A stretch of DNA of 64,000 nt from DYEC01 sp034434695 (GCA_034434695.1 DAOTYY010000053.1:1-64000); one strand, 5' to 3'; shown: positions 52,339-61,325, counted from the first letter of the stretch. Translations and numbers: made by a program. The notes: generated by a model from the letters alone, not told the origin.

Positions 52339-53097
52339 ATGTCTGAATCTAAAATCTATCCACCTCTGGCAAAAATTCCTACACATGTCGCCATTATTAT
52401 GGATGGCAATGGACGCTGGGCAAAGGCTCGCGGGCTGCCCCGTCTTGCTGGTCATCGCGCCGGAACGGAAAACCTGCGTCGCATTATCACCGCCAGTGTC
52501 GAGTTTGGGATTAAATATCTGACAATTTATGCCTTTTCCACCGAAAACTGGGGACGCCCACAGGAAGAGGTGAGCGGGCTGATGATGATTTTGGAGGACG
52601 TCATTGACCGCGAGCTGGCAGAACTGCATAAAGAAGGCGTCCAACTGCGTCATATCGGCAGGCTAGAACAGCTCAGACCCGACTTGCGTCAAAAAGTGCT
52701 GGACGCCATTGCGTTAACTCGAAATAATCAGCGGCTTGTGCTTTGCGTAGCGTTTAACTACGGCGGACGGGATGAAATTGTCTGCGCCATACGCGATATG
52801 ATAGAGGATGGGATCAAACCAGAACAGGTCACTGCCGAGTTGGTCAGCCAGTATCTCTTCACGCACGGCGTACCAGACCCTGACCTAATCATCCGTACCT
52901 CTGGAGAAATGCGCATCAGCAACTTCCTTATCTGGCAATCCGCTTACGCCGAATGGTATGTCACTCCTACTTTCTGGCCAGATTTTGGCAAAGATGAACT
53001 CTATCAAGCATTAGTAGATTACAGCCAGCGTGAGCGCCGTTTTGGATTGGTCGCACCGAGTCCCTGTGCCTCGGGGGATGGCGCAGATGCTGGTTAA
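52339..53097 (+). CDS. uppS: Undecaprenyl diphosphate synthase
   Basis: 252 aa. Cis-prenyltransferase making the C55 carrier for cell-wall glycans. VAIIMDGNGRWAKARGL carries the catalytic Asp and P-loop; GHRAGTENLRRI, TIYAFSTENWGRP and PDLIIRTSGEMRISNFL follow. The usual RTSGE-RLSNF is RTSGE-MRISNF. All key residues are seen. Overlaps cdsA by about 20 nt. Confidence 0.96.
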   Translation: MSESKIYPPLAKIPTHVAIIMDGNGRWAKARGLPRLAGHRAGTENLRRIITASVEFGIKYLTIYAFSTENWGRPQEEVSGLMMILEDVIDRELAELHKEGVQLRHIGRLEQLRPDLRQKVLDAIALTRNNQRLVLCVAFNYGGRDEIVCAIRDMIEDGIKPEQVTAELVSQYLFTHGVPDPDLIIRTSGEMRISNFLIWQSAYAEWYVTPTFWPDFGKDELYQALVDYSQRERRFGLVAPSPCASGDGADAG

Positions 53098-53893
53098 ACG
53101 GCTGCTGGTTATCATTCCGCTCATTCCGCTTTTTGCCTTTCTTGCTGCCATTGGGGGGATACCCTTCTCCATGCTGGTCATCTTGGCACTGGGAATTGCC
53201 GCCTGGGAGTACTGGCGCATGTTTTATGAGGGCGGCTATTTTGTCTCCAGGGTTGCAGTCATCGGCGGCGTCATCGCCATTGCCGCTGTCCGCGCCGTAT
53301 GGGGCTTCAAATATAGTGACCTTGTTTTAGTCGTGCTGATCATGTTGACCATGACCCTGCATATCCTGCGTTATGAAAATGGACGCCAACATGCTGCAAC
53401 GGATTTTGGGGTTACTCTGGGTGGCATTTTGTATCTGGGCTGGCTGGGCAGTTATCTCATCTCACTGCGTAATTTACCCAATGGGCTGTGGTGGTTGCTA
53501 CTGGTGTTGCCAACCGTTTGGTTGACCGACACTGGCGGGTATGTATTTGGTCGTCGCTTGGGTAAAAAACCGCTCTCTCCGCGCGCCAGTCCTAACAAGA
53601 CTTGGGAAGGGTATGCCGGTGGAATCTTATTTGGCACATTGGGAGCACTTTTGCTGGCTGCGCTATGGCAACTGCGCGCCCCGGAAATCACTTTGACAAA
53701 AGCTCTCATCATCGGGCTGATCATCTCCATGATTTCACCAATTGGTGATCTGGGCGAAAGTGTCATCAAACGCCAGTTCGGACGCAAAGACTCCAGTAAC
53801 ATCCTTCCAGGTCATGGCGGCATGATGGATCGCATTGATTCCTGGATTTGGGCAGCAGCCATCGGGTACTATTTGATTTTATGGCTTTTATAA
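53078..53893 (+). CDS. cdsA: Phosphatidate cytidylyltransferase
   Basis: 271 aa from the ATG at 53078 (ATG at 53087 is also possible). Makes CDP-diacylglycerol for phospholipid synthesis. About eight transmembrane helices. The signature SPIGDLGESVIKRQFGRKDSS is split here as SPIGDLGESVIKR and GRKDSS, followed by LPGHGGMMDRIDS. PNKTWEGYAGG is also conserved. Third gene of frr-uppS-cdsA. Confidence 0.95.
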   Translation: MAQMLVKRLLVIIPLIPLFAFLAAIGGIPFSMLVILALGIAAWEYWRMFYEGGYFVSRVAVIGGVIAIAAVRAVWGFKYSDLVLVVLIMLTMTLHILRYENGRQHAATDFGVTLGGILYLGWLGSYLISLRNLPNGLWWLLLVLPTVWLTDTGGYVFGRRLGKKPLSPRASPNKTWEGYAGGILFGTLGALLLAALWQLRAPEITLTKALIIGLIISMISPIGDLGESVIKRQFGRKDSSNILPGHGGMMDRIDSWIWAAAIGYYLILWLL

Positions 53894-53912
53894 GAGCATA
53901 TGGGAGGCTGTG

Positions 53913-54902
53913 ATGACAATTGAAAATCGTCCTACCAGAAACTTAGCTCTGGAACTGGTGCGGGTGACTGAAGCCGCCGCACTGGCAGCCGGGCGTTTTA
54001 TGGGGCGTGGCGACAAAGTCGCTGCTGATCGGGCAGCAGTCAATGCTATGAGACTGGTATTAAACACAATACAAATGAATGGCATTGTCGTTATTGGCGA
54101 GGGGGAAAAAGATGAAGCGCCAATGTTGTACAATGGTGAAAAGCTTGGCACAGGGGAGCCGCCAGATGTGGATATTGCGATTGATCCGATTGATGGAACG
54201 CGTCCGCTGGCATATGGCTTGCCAGGTTCCATCTCCACTGTTGCTCTGGCACCGCGTGGCACCATGTTCAATCCCGGTCCGATTGTCTATATGCATAAAA
54301 TTGCTGTGGGCCCACAAGCCAGAGGGGTGATTGACATAAACGCACCAGTCGAAGAAAACCTGCGAAACATCGCCCGCGCCAAAGGGGAGCAGGTCAAAGA
54401 CTTGATGGTGGTTATTCTTGACCGTCCGCGCCATCAAGAGTTAATCGCTGAGGTGCGCCGCTGCGGCGCCCGCATTCGCCTGATTCCAGACGGCGACGTA
54501 GCTGGTGCCATGATGACCTGCATCCCTGAATCGGGCGTGGACGTCTTGCTGGGCATCGGCGGGACCCCCGAAGGTGTGCTGGCTGCCTGTGCTTTACGCA
54601 GCATGGGAGGGGAGATTCAGGGAAAATTGTACGCCCGCCACGAGCAGGATTACCGTGCTGGTCGTGAAAGAGGTTATGATTTTGACAAGGTTTTAACAAT
54701 GGACGACCTAGTTGCTTCAGAAGATGTGTTCTTCGCTGCAACAGGTGTTACCAGCGGCGAACTCCTCAAAGGCGTGGACTACTTTGCTGATGGTGCCCGC
54801 ACCGAGAGCCTGGTCATGCGTGGGCTGACCGGCACTGTGCGCCACATCATTGCCACACACCGCTTGCGCAAATTGGACATGATCAGCGCCATTCAATACT
54901 GA
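53913..54902 (+). CDS. glpX: Class II fructose-1,6-bisphosphatase
   Basis: 329 aa from the ATG at 53913; GGGAGG lies 5 nt upstream. Gluconeogenic enzyme hydrolysing fructose-1,6-bisphosphate. IGEGEKDEAPMLYNGE, DIAIDPIDGTRPLA and GIGGTPEGVLAACAL are GlpX hallmarks with the metal-binding Asp and Glu residues. It follows cdsA by 19 nt and may be co-transcribed. Confidence 0.95.
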   Translation: MTIENRPTRNLALELVRVTEAAALAAGRFMGRGDKVAADRAAVNAMRLVLNTIQMNGIVVIGEGEKDEAPMLYNGEKLGTGEPPDVDIAIDPIDGTRPLAYGLPGSISTVALAPRGTMFNPGPIVYMHKIAVGPQARGVIDINAPVEENLRNIARAKGEQVKDLMVVILDRPRHQELIAEVRRCGARIRLIPDGDVAGAMMTCIPESGVDVLLGIGGTPEGVLAACALRSMGGEIQGKLYARHEQDYRAGRERGYDFDKVLTMDDLVASEDVFFAATGVTSGELLKGVDYFADGARTESLVMRGLTGTVRHIIATHRLRKLDMISAIQY

Positions 54903-54942
54903 CATCCCAAGAAACCCCCATGGATTGAAAATCTCTCTAATA

Positions 54943-54979
54943 ATAAAAAACCTCCCGCAAAAAATCTTTGCGGGAGGTT
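54943..54979 (-). terminator. Terminator of the SIMPL lipoprotein gene
   Basis: A perfect 13-bp stem (54949-54961 with 54967-54979) around AAATC is followed on the minus strand by six T. It serves the minus-strand gene; on plus it lacks a T run but may still end glpX transcripts. Confidence 0.9.
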
Positions 54980-55003
54980 AGGCTATGCTTTGCGGGCAAT
55001 CAA

Positions 55004-55723
55004 TTATTTGATCTCATAGGAAATATCAGCATTCACCCGCAAGATCAGTTGCCCGGCTGCCATCGGTACATCAGGCGCAGCAGGCATCATCGCACCACCC
55101 TTCCCTTCAAGATAAGCTGGCGTTGGCTCCTGAACATAGGTGTTCAGGCTGATGATGTTGCCCAGCTTAATACCGGCTGCATCGGCGATTTCTTGTGCTG
55201 TTGCTTTAGCTTTATCAATTGCCTGTTTGCGCGCTTGCGAAATTGCCGCCGACTTATCGGTCACATCAAAGCTTACACTGTTAATGGTATTGGCGCCAGA
55301 GCGCACCACTGCATCCAGCAATTCACCCAGTTTTGAGAGATCGCGCACGGTGACAAAGACCACATTGTCAACAACATACTCGGTACCGGTCATTTCGCCA
55401 TTGGGACCATACATCTGCTGTGGAAAGACGTTGAACGCGCTAGTTTGAATATCTTTCTCGTCCACACCCATTTCCTTGAGCGCCCTAGCAACCGCCTGCG
55501 ATTGAGCATTGTTCTGCCGCAATGCGTCTGCCACATTCGCTGCCTGGCTATGCACACCGATATTGACATATGCAATATCTGGTGTCAGATACACCTCGCC
55601 CTGACCAGAGACAGACATCTGCCGAATGGGTTGATCGCTCGGAGTAACTACCTGCGGCGCACAGGCAGCCAGCAGTGCAACCATCAAGAGACCAACCAAA
55701 ATAATAAACGATTTTCTTAACAT
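55004..55723 (-). CDS. SIMPL-domain (DUF541) lipoprotein
   Basis: 239 aa from the ATG at 55723 (GGAG upstream). Signal peptide with lipobox LLAAC. The mature protein is one SIMPL domain: VSGQGEVYLTPDIAYVNIGV, then QSQAVARALKEMGVDEKDIQTS and SAAISQARKQAIDKAKATAQ. Members are periplasmic or secreted and have been tied to stress tolerance, but their chemistry is unknown. Divergent from the fmdB operon. Confidence 0.9.
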   Translation of the reverse strand: MLRKSFIILVGLLMVALLAACAPQVVTPSDQPIRQMSVSGQGEVYLTPDIAYVNIGVHSQAANVADALRQNNAQSQAVARALKEMGVDEKDIQTSAFNVFPQQMYGPNGEMTGTEYVVDNVVFVTVRDLSKLGELLDAVVRSGANTINSVSFDVTDKSAAISQARKQAIDKAKATAQEIADAAGIKLGNIISLNTYVQEPTPAYLEGKGGAMMPAAPDVPMAAGQLILRVNADISYEIK

Positions 55724-55897
55724 AAAACACTCCTTTCTTGAATTGAACATGCTATAGACGCAATCACTGGCAAAATGGTTCCCAAAATAATAATCCGCTT
55801 TTCCAAGTCGAAACTTTATTTTCCCGCAATTCAGCAGGGAAAATCACAATCGGATAATCCATGCGTCATGACATCACGAGGAGCAAACTCACTGGTA

Positions 55898-55944
55898 TTG
55901 ACAACCTCGAATGTTGTCATTTATACTATACTCCAGTATAGTAT
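55898..55944 (+). promoter_or_regulatory. Promoter with two palindromic operators upstream of fmdB-csoR-osmC
   Basis: TTGACA (55898-55903) and TATACT (55922-55927) with an 18-nt spacer form a strong promoter. TGACAAC/GTTGTCA (55899-55919, 7-nt gap) covers the -35 and spacer. ATACTATACT-CC-AGTATAGTAT (55923-55944) is a perfect 10-bp inverted repeat over the -10. Binding at either would block RNA polymerase. The CsoR-family repressor two genes on is the obvious candidate. Confidence 0.75.
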
Positions 55945-55969
55945 TCGCGTTTCGGAGGAGTTTTGAAAT

Positions 55970-56176
55970 ATGCCGTTGTACGAATATAAATGTAATACTT
56001 GTGGCAAACAATTTGAAAAAATGGTTTCGTTTGCCGAAGCCAATCATAAACCCGAATGCCCAAACTGCCACAGCAACGACACACAAAAACGGCTCTCTTT
56101 ATTTGTTTCCGCTGGCAGCTCCACTACCGGAGCAACCTTCTCCAGCAGTTGCGGCTCAAGTGGTCGTTTCACCTGA
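55970..56176 (+). CDS. FmdB-family zinc-ribbon protein
   Basis: 68 aa. MPLYEYKCNTCGKQFEK and ECPNCHSND give the CxxC...CxxC zinc ribbon of FmdB regulators (putative). A Ser/Gly/Thr-rich tail with one more Cys (SSSCGSS) follows. GGAGGAG precedes the ATG. First gene downstream of the double-palindrome promoter. The family is small and functionally unclear. Confidence 0.9.
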   Translation: MPLYEYKCNTCGKQFEKMVSFAEANHKPECPNCHSNDTQKRLSLFVSAGSSTTGATFSSSCGSSGRFT

Positions 56177-56234
56177 GGATAAACCCATCTCTGGCTGCGT
56201 GCCAGCCAACTCCTACAACTAGAAAGAGCGCTGG

Positions 56235-56516
56235 ATGAAACTTCAAAATCCGCAAGTTAAACAACAGTTAATTAGCCGTTTGCGACGTATTGAAGGGCAG
56301 ATGCGCGGTGTTGCAACCATGATCAGCGAGGATCGTGATTGTCAGGAAATTTTTCAACAGCTTACTGCCATCCGTTCTGCCATACAGAGCGCTAACCTGT
56401 TCTTCCTGCAAGCGTATGCTTCGGATTGTTTACTAAACGCCCAGGAAAACCTTAGACAGGAAGAACGTGAACGATTGATCAAAAATCTGATGGCAATTTT
56501 GAACAAAGCCATCTAA
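56235..56516 (+). CDS. CsoR/CstR-family transcriptional repressor
   Basis: 93 aa, all-helical CsoR/FrmR family: LISRLRRIEGQMRGVATMI. Numbering matches M. tuberculosis CsoR: Cys36 (DRDCQEI) and Cys65 (ASDCLL) are kept, but the Cu(I) ligand His61 is Tyr (LQAYASDC). Loss of His with both Cys retained is the pattern of persulfide-sensing CstR rather than of Cu sensors. Thus it may respond to reactive sulfur. It probably represses its own operon via the upstream palindromes. Confidence 0.85.
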   Translation: MKLQNPQVKQQLISRLRRIEGQMRGVATMISEDRDCQEIFQQLTAIRSAIQSANLFFLQAYASDCLLNAQENLRQEERERLIKNLMAILNKAI

Positions 56517-56552
56517 AACCTTTACATCATGATATTTATAAATGAGGACACT

Positions 56553-56966
56553 ATGGGAATAGCAACAGTACGCTGGATTGGCGAGAAAAAATTTATCGGC
56601 ATTGACTCAACCAACCATTCGGTTGTGCTTTCTACACCAGACGACGGCGTTGGCATGAAACCCTCTGAACTGCTGTTAGTAGCACTGGCAACCTGCACGG
56701 CAGTGGATGTGGTTGAGATCCTTTCGAAGAAACGCATAGGGCTAAGCGGTTTGGAAATTCAAGCCAGCGGCGAGCAAGACGCCGACCCGCCCTGGACATT
56801 TCGTAAAATTCACCTCAAATATATTCTTAAGGGTAAAGGGCTGACCGAAAAGTCAGTTGAACAAGCAATCCAGCTTTCCGAAGAGAAATACTGTTCTGTC
56901 TCTGCCACCGTGCGCGGCACGGCGGAAATCACCTGGAATTACGAAATTCTGTCAGAGGACGCCTGA
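56553..56966 (+). CDS. OsmC-family protein
   Basis: 137 aa from the ATG at 56553 (GAGGA upstream). OsmC/Ohr fold. MKPSELLLVALATCTAVDVVEIL contains the conserved helix with the first active Cys (ATC), and KYCSVSATV the second. Both thiols are present, so a thiol-dependent hydroperoxide or persulfide role is possible. Third gene of the fmdB-csoR-osmC operon. Confidence 0.9.
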   Translation: MGIATVRWIGEKKFIGIDSTNHSVVLSTPDDGVGMKPSELLLVALATCTAVDVVEILSKKRIGLSGLEIQASGEQDADPPWTFRKIHLKYILKGKGLTEKSVEQAIQLSEEKYCSVSATVRGTAEITWNYEILSEDA

Positions 56967-57203
56967 GCAATCTGTTTGGACACACATGCAATACTACTAC
57001 TAATAACCAGAACAATGGTGTTCATCAATACATAGCTGGTGAGTTTCTTAAACCCACGCATGAGGCAAAGAAACTACCCCAAGCAAGTACTATCGTATCT
57101 CACGCTGTAGTAAACATCCCACTCAAAAACTTATATTTTGCCACATCAACATAAACGTACCATTTCAAGTTACAATTCATAAAACGAATGTGATTAAAAC
57201 GGG

Positions 57204-57212
57204 TGGTATAAT
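57204..57212 (+). promoter_or_regulatory. Extended -10 promoter of thrC-thrB
   Basis: TGGTATAAT (TG at 57204, TATAAT 57207-57212) is an extended -10; no good -35 precedes it. A hairpin GGGAG/CTCCC (57222-57237) lies in the short leader. The rest of the 297-nt gap from 56967 shows no gene. Confidence 0.6.
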
Positions 57213-57263
57213 CACGCCGAAGGGAGGACATCTCCCCGTAAAATCTTTATCATCAGGTGATCT

Positions 57264-58322
57264 GTGACTTACAACGGCGTTCTCTCCCGCTATGGCTCAT
57301 TGCTGGATATTCCTCCACACACGCAACCCATTACCCTGCTGGAAGGCAACACCCCGCTGATCCCGATGCCGCGGCTGGCGGAAGAACTGGGCGGCGGGTT
57401 TGAATTGTTTGTCAAGTTCGAGGGCATGAATCCGACCGGTTCGTTCAAAGACCGCGGGATGACCGTCGCTATCAGCGAGGCAGTTGGGCGGGATGCCAAA
57501 GCGGTCATCTGCGCTTCGACCGGTAACACAGCCGCTTCCGCCGCTGCCTATGCTGCGCGTGCCGGCTTGCGAGCAATTGTCATCATTCCACAGGGCAAAG
57601 TAGCTGCCGGCAAGCTGGCTGGCGCAGTTGCCTATGGCGCTCAGGTAATTCAAATCGAAGGCTCCTTTGACGATGCCTTAAGCATGGTGGTTCAGATTAG
57701 CCAGCGCCATCCCATTGCACTTGTCAACTCACTTAACCCCTATCGTCTGGAAGGACAAAAAACCGCTGCCTTTGAAATCTGTGATGAACTTGGCAGTGCA
57801 CCAGACTGGCTATGTCTGCCGGTAGGGAATGCTGGCAACATTACTTCCTACTGGATGGGATTTCGCCAGTACCATCTGTTAAAACAAAGTGGACTGCCGC
57901 GCATTCTGGGCGTTCAGGCTGCTGGTGCTGCGCCACTGGTGCTGGGTCACCCGGTCAGCAACCCCGAAACCATCGCCACTGCGATCCGCATCGGCCGACC
58001 AGCGCGCGGCGAAGAGGCATTACAAGCTGCTGAACAGTCGCAGGGACGCATTATTGCAGTCACGGATAGTGAGATATTGAATGCCCAGCGGCGGCTGGCT
58101 GCCAATGGCATCTGGGTAGAACCTGCTTCCGCAGCCGGAGTTGCCGGGTTGGCACATGAGCTGCGCACGGGACAAATTGAGCTAAAAAACAAACGTGTTG
58201 TTGTTATCTGCACTGGTCACGGTTTAAAAGACCCTGACATCATTGTTCACCACATGCCGGTACCGAAAGTGCTGCCGGTTGACCTTCCCGCTCTGGAAGC
58301 GCTCATCTTGGGAGAAGCCTGA
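57264..58322 (+). CDS. thrC: Threonine synthase
   Basis: 352 aa, GTG start after AGGTGA. PLP enzyme converting O-phosphohomoserine to threonine. PTGSFKDRGM holds the PLP lysine, with VICASTGNTAASAAAYAARAG, LPVGNAGNITSYWMG and CTGHGLKDPD. The length fits the short bacterial/archaeal class. Stop overlaps the thrB start by one base (TGATG), so the operon makes threonine from homoserine. Confidence 0.96.
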   Translation: MTYNGVLSRYGSLLDIPPHTQPITLLEGNTPLIPMPRLAEELGGGFELFVKFEGMNPTGSFKDRGMTVAISEAVGRDAKAVICASTGNTAASAAAYAARAGLRAIVIIPQGKVAAGKLAGAVAYGAQVIQIEGSFDDALSMVVQISQRHPIALVNSLNPYRLEGQKTAAFEICDELGSAPDWLCLPVGNAGNITSYWMGFRQYHLLKQSGLPRILGVQAAGAAPLVLGHPVSNPETIATAIRIGRPARGEEALQAAEQSQGRIIAVTDSEILNAQRRLAANGIWVEPASAAGVAGLAHELRTGQIELKNKRVVVICTGHGLKDPDIIVHHMPVPKVLPVDLPALEALILGEA

Positions 58323-59236
58323 TGCCAAAACAAGTCACCGTGCGCATTCCCGCCACAACAGCCAATCTGGGACCGGGATTTGATTGCCTGGCGTTGGCAT
58401 TAGACCTATGGAACGAGACCACACTTTCACTCCAGGGGAAAGGTATCCAGATAGAGATCACTGGCGAGGGACAGGATGCACTGGTCAGAGACGAGCGTAA
58501 TTTGCTGGTGCGTACGATACTGCAATTTTACCGCAATCAAGGCATGCCCAAACCACTGGGGTTGCATGTGGTCTGTAACAATGCCATTCCGCTCGGTTCA
58601 GGACTGGGCTCCAGCACCTCTGCAGTACTTGCCGGGCTGCTGGGTACAAGGGCATTGCTGGAAAAAGATATGAATGACAATGAGATTTTACGTCTGGCGA
58701 TGGAAATCGAGGGACATGCAGACAATGTTGCGGCGGCATTGTTTGGCGGATTAGTTATCGTGATTCAAGACCAGCAATCTTTTTACACCTACTGCATCCC
58801 AACACCGCCGCTCCAGGTAGTGTATGTGCTGCCAGATGTGTACCTGCCAACACGGGAAGCGCGCGCAGTTCTTCCAAAACAAATCCCTCTCGCCGATGCA
58901 ATTTTCAATCTGGGCCGAACCGCACTGGTGGTTGAGGCGTTGCGCAATGGCGACCTGTCTATGCTGGAAAAGGCAATGCAAGACCGTTTGCATCAGCCAT
59001 ACCGACTGAAATTAATCCCTGGCGCAATAGAAGCTTTTCAAGCCGCGCAGCGGGCCGGCGCGAACGCGGTTGCCCTTTCAGGCGCGGGCCCGGGACTGAT
59101 CGCTTTTTGTTCGGATAACCCCAGCGAGATTGCTGAGGCTATGGTGACCGCTTTTGAACAGGTGGGGATTATTGCGCGCACATTTATTCTGAAGACCGCT
59201 GCAAAAGGTGCTGAAGTTTTTACAACAATCGCCTGA
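58322..59236 (+). CDS. thrB: Homoserine kinase
   Basis: 304 aa, GHMP kinase family. Phosphorylates homoserine. RIPATTANLGPGFDCLALAL, the ATP loop IPLGSGLGSSTSAVLAGL and ALSGAGPGLIAFC are the three GHMP motifs. Start overlaps the thrC stop. Together they form the last two steps of threonine synthesis. Confidence 0.96.
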   Translation: MPKQVTVRIPATTANLGPGFDCLALALDLWNETTLSLQGKGIQIEITGEGQDALVRDERNLLVRTILQFYRNQGMPKPLGLHVVCNNAIPLGSGLGSSTSAVLAGLLGTRALLEKDMNDNEILRLAMEIEGHADNVAAALFGGLVIVIQDQQSFYTYCIPTPPLQVVYVLPDVYLPTREARAVLPKQIPLADAIFNLGRTALVVEALRNGDLSMLEKAMQDRLHQPYRLKLIPGAIEAFQAAQRAGANAVALSGAGPGLIAFCSDNPSEIAEAMVTAFEQVGIIARTFILKTAAKGAEVFTTIA

Positions 59237-59305
59237 AAGGAATACTAAAGCGGGAACGGTTCTTGCAACCCTAAAAAATGGAGTGAAATTGAAAGCAAAG
59301 TCCGC

Positions 59306-59334
59306 TTGACGCCTTTGAACGCTTATGCTACTAT
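59306..59334 (+). promoter_or_regulatory. Promoter of the LysM lipoprotein gene
   Basis: TTGACG (59306-59311), 17-nt spacer, TACTAT (59329-59334), 58 nt before the ATG. Confidence 0.75.
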
Positions 59335-59391
59335 GATTAAGACTCGCCTTTGAGCAGAAAAGGCGGCGAGCAATTGGAAGGAGTTACGCAC

Positions 59392-60027
59392 ATGAACAGA
59401 CGGTTTTATATCCTGATCCCGGTTGTTGCTGCGATCCTGATGCTAATACTTGCCGCCTGCACGCGGACGGCATCCGTCGCCCCAGGTTCTGCCCAACAAA
59501 CTGAAGTGCCTTTTGCCGTTGGTACCGTACCAGCCAACGCACTGGAAGAAGCGAAAAGAGCCACAGAGACTGCGCTGGCGCTCACCAAAGTCCCCACCGT
59601 AGCCATTACCCCGGTACCCAAAGCACAACCAACTGCTGTACCAGAAAAAAAAGAGGAAAACGCGATTATTCCTACTCCAGTGATCACCCGGCCAGCAACC
59701 TATACCCTTCAGCGCGGGGAATGGCCCATTTGCATTGCCCGCCGTTACAACCTTGACCTGAACAGCTTTTTTGCCGCAAACGGGTTGAATATGAACTCCA
59801 AACCCGCTGTCGGCACTGTGCTGGTTATCCCGCAAACCGGCACGTGGTCAAGCAATTGGGGCCCGAGGGCGTTGCGCCCTCATCCGGATAAGTATACCGT
59901 CCAGGCAGGCGACACAATTTACACCATCGCTTGCCGTTATGGCGATGTCCATCCCGATTCGATCATTGCCGTCAATGGGTTGAGCGACGGTAATGTAAAG
60001 GTTGGTCAGGTATTGCAAATTCCCTGA
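59392..60027 (+). CDS. Lipoprotein with two LysM domains
   Basis: 211 aa from the ATG at 59392 (GGAAGGAG upstream). Signal peptide with lipobox ILAAC. A Thr/Pro/Ala linker (to about residue 100) leads to LysM domain 1 (TYTLQRGEWPICIARRYN, then AANGLN, LVIP) and LysM domain 2 (KYTVQAGDTIYTIACRYG, VNGLS, LQIP). LysM binds peptidoglycan or related N-acetylglucosamine glycans, so it probably tethers membrane and wall. Both repeats carry a Cys near the same position. Confidence 0.92.
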   Translation: MNRRFYILIPVVAAILMLILAACTRTASVAPGSAQQTEVPFAVGTVPANALEEAKRATETALALTKVPTVAITPVPKAQPTAVPEKKEENAIIPTPVITRPATYTLQRGEWPICIARRYNLDLNSFFAANGLNMNSKPAVGTVLVIPQTGTWSSNWGPRALRPHPDKYTVQAGDTIYTIACRYGDVHPDSIIAVNGLSDGNVKVGQVLQIP

Positions 60028-60065
60028 TCACCCTCTGCGAGATGACTTTTTTGGGCTAAAATGCA

Positions 60066-60098
60066 CTGGTCTGGAAGCTTTTCCAGACCAGATTTTTT
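60066..60098 (+). terminator. Terminator of the LysM lipoprotein gene
   Basis: A perfect 11-bp stem CTGGTCTGGAA (60066-60076) with its complement (60081-60091), 4-nt loop, then ATTTTTT. It ends 15 nt before the NUDIX start. Confidence 0.92.
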
Positions 60099-60113
60099 AC
60101 AGGGAAAACAAGT

Positions 60114-60656
60114 ATGGAATTTGAACCACTACAACGACAAACCGTTTTTCATGGTCGCGCTTTTGATGTAGAGCAAGTCAAATTGAAACTGCCTAATAAC
60201 ACTACTGCGATGTACGACCTAGTCAGCCATAAAAATGCCGTCACCATTGTCCCGCTGGATGCCGGTGGAAACATTCTTTTTGTTCGCCAATACCGTCTTG
60301 GTGCAAGTGATTTTTTACTGGAACTGCCCGCCGGAGTTCTGGAAGAGAAAGAAGATCCATTGGAAGGCGCGCGTCGTGAAATCCGTGAAGAGACCGGCTT
60401 CGCCGCTTGTGATTGGATCAAACTGGGCGAGTTTTTCATGGCGCCGGGCTATTCGAGTGAGTTGATGCATGTATTTCTGGCACGTCAGCTCTGCCATGAT
60501 CCACTCTCACCTGATAAAGATGAATTCATCGGCATTGAGGTAATTCCGATTACACGGGCTTACCAAATGGCGCGCGCTGGGCAAATACGCGATGGCAAAA
60601 GTCTTTCATCACTTTTCCTCGCCCAACCTTATTTATTGCCCGAACCTTGTGCCTGA
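60114..60656 (+). CDS. NUDIX hydrolase, ADP-ribose pyrophosphatase type
   Basis: 180 aa. The Nudix box is complete: GVLEEKEDPLEGARREIREETGF, split as GVLEEKED and REIREETGF, with GxxxxxE upstream and REVxEE-like REIREE. The preceding FVRQYRLGASDFLLELPAG is characteristic of ADP-ribose/NudF-type enzymes. The 3' end overlaps the convergent sugar transferase gene by 28 nt. Confidence 0.9.
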   Translation: MEFEPLQRQTVFHGRAFDVEQVKLKLPNNTTAMYDLVSHKNAVTIVPLDAGGNILFVRQYRLGASDFLLELPAGVLEEKEDPLEGARREIREETGFAACDWIKLGEFFMAPGYSSELMHVFLARQLCHDPLSPDKDEFIGIEVIPITRAYQMARAGQIRDGKSLSSLFLAQPYLLPEPCA

Positions 60657-61288
60657 GGATCGTCCGCAGAACCCATAAATTCTGCAGCAGTCGCCTGACC
60701 GGGTTGGTTAATCCCCTCGCGTCGAAGCGTTTTCCAAAGCGTCATTGCCAGAATCTTAACGTCCAGCCAGAGTGACCAATGATCCACGTACCAGACATCC
60801 AGACGGAATTTATCCTCCCAACTAAGCGCATTGCGCCCGTTGACCTGCGCCCACCCAGTGATACCTGGTAACACGTCATGGCGGCGCATTTGCTCCGGAG
60901 TATAACGATCCAGATACTGCACCAGCAGCGGACGCGGACCTACCAGACTCATCTCGCCGCGCAACACATTGAAGCACTCCGGCAACTCGTCAATACTGGT
61001 TGATCGCAGCCAGTGCCCCAATTTGGTCATACGCCGCGCATCAGGTAGCAGATTGCCATCCTCGTCTGTTTCCTGCCGCATTGTACGAAACTTATATAAA
61101 GTGAACAGTTGTCCTTTATATCCTGGGCGCTGTTGAGTAAAGAAAATGGGACGCCCTTCTGTCAGCCAGATCATCAGCGCAACAATCAATAGTAATGGAG
61201 AGATCAAAATCAATCCAGGGACTGTCAACACCAGGTCAAAAATGCGTTTGATCGGCGGCATACCCTGCGGAAACAATCGAAATGCCAT
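60629..61288 (-). CDS. Undecaprenyl-phosphate sugar phosphotransferase (WcaJ/PglC family)
   Basis: 219 aa. Starts polysaccharide or glycan synthesis by moving a sugar phosphate onto the lipid carrier. One N-terminal hydrophobic hairpin (about 18-42), then FFTQQRPGYKGQLFTLYKFRTM, TSIDELPECFNVLRGEMSLVGPRP and LPGITGWAQVNGRN, all catalytic-core motifs. The size is the minimal core class without the extra N-terminal domain. No glycosyltransferases flank it. The start codon lacks a strong ribosome site. Confidence 0.93.
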   Translation of the reverse strand: MAFRLFPQGMPPIKRIFDLVLTVPGLILISPLLLIVALMIWLTEGRPIFFTQQRPGYKGQLFTLYKFRTMRQETDEDGNLLPDARRMTKLGHWLRSTSIDELPECFNVLRGEMSLVGPRPLLVQYLDRYTPEQMRRHDVLPGITGWAQVNGRNALSWEDKFRLDVWYVDHWSLWLDVKILAMTLWKTLRREGINQPGQATAAEFMGSADDPQAQGSGNK

Positions 61289-61296
61289 AAGCGCAT

Positions 61297-61325
61297 TTTA
61301 CCAAAAAAGTAAGTGCTGATATAAT
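61297..61325 (+). promoter_or_regulatory. Promoter of the selenoprotein gene
   Basis: TTTACC (61297-61302), 17-nt spacer and a perfect TATAAT (61320-61325), 53 nt before the ATG at 61379. Confidence 0.7.
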
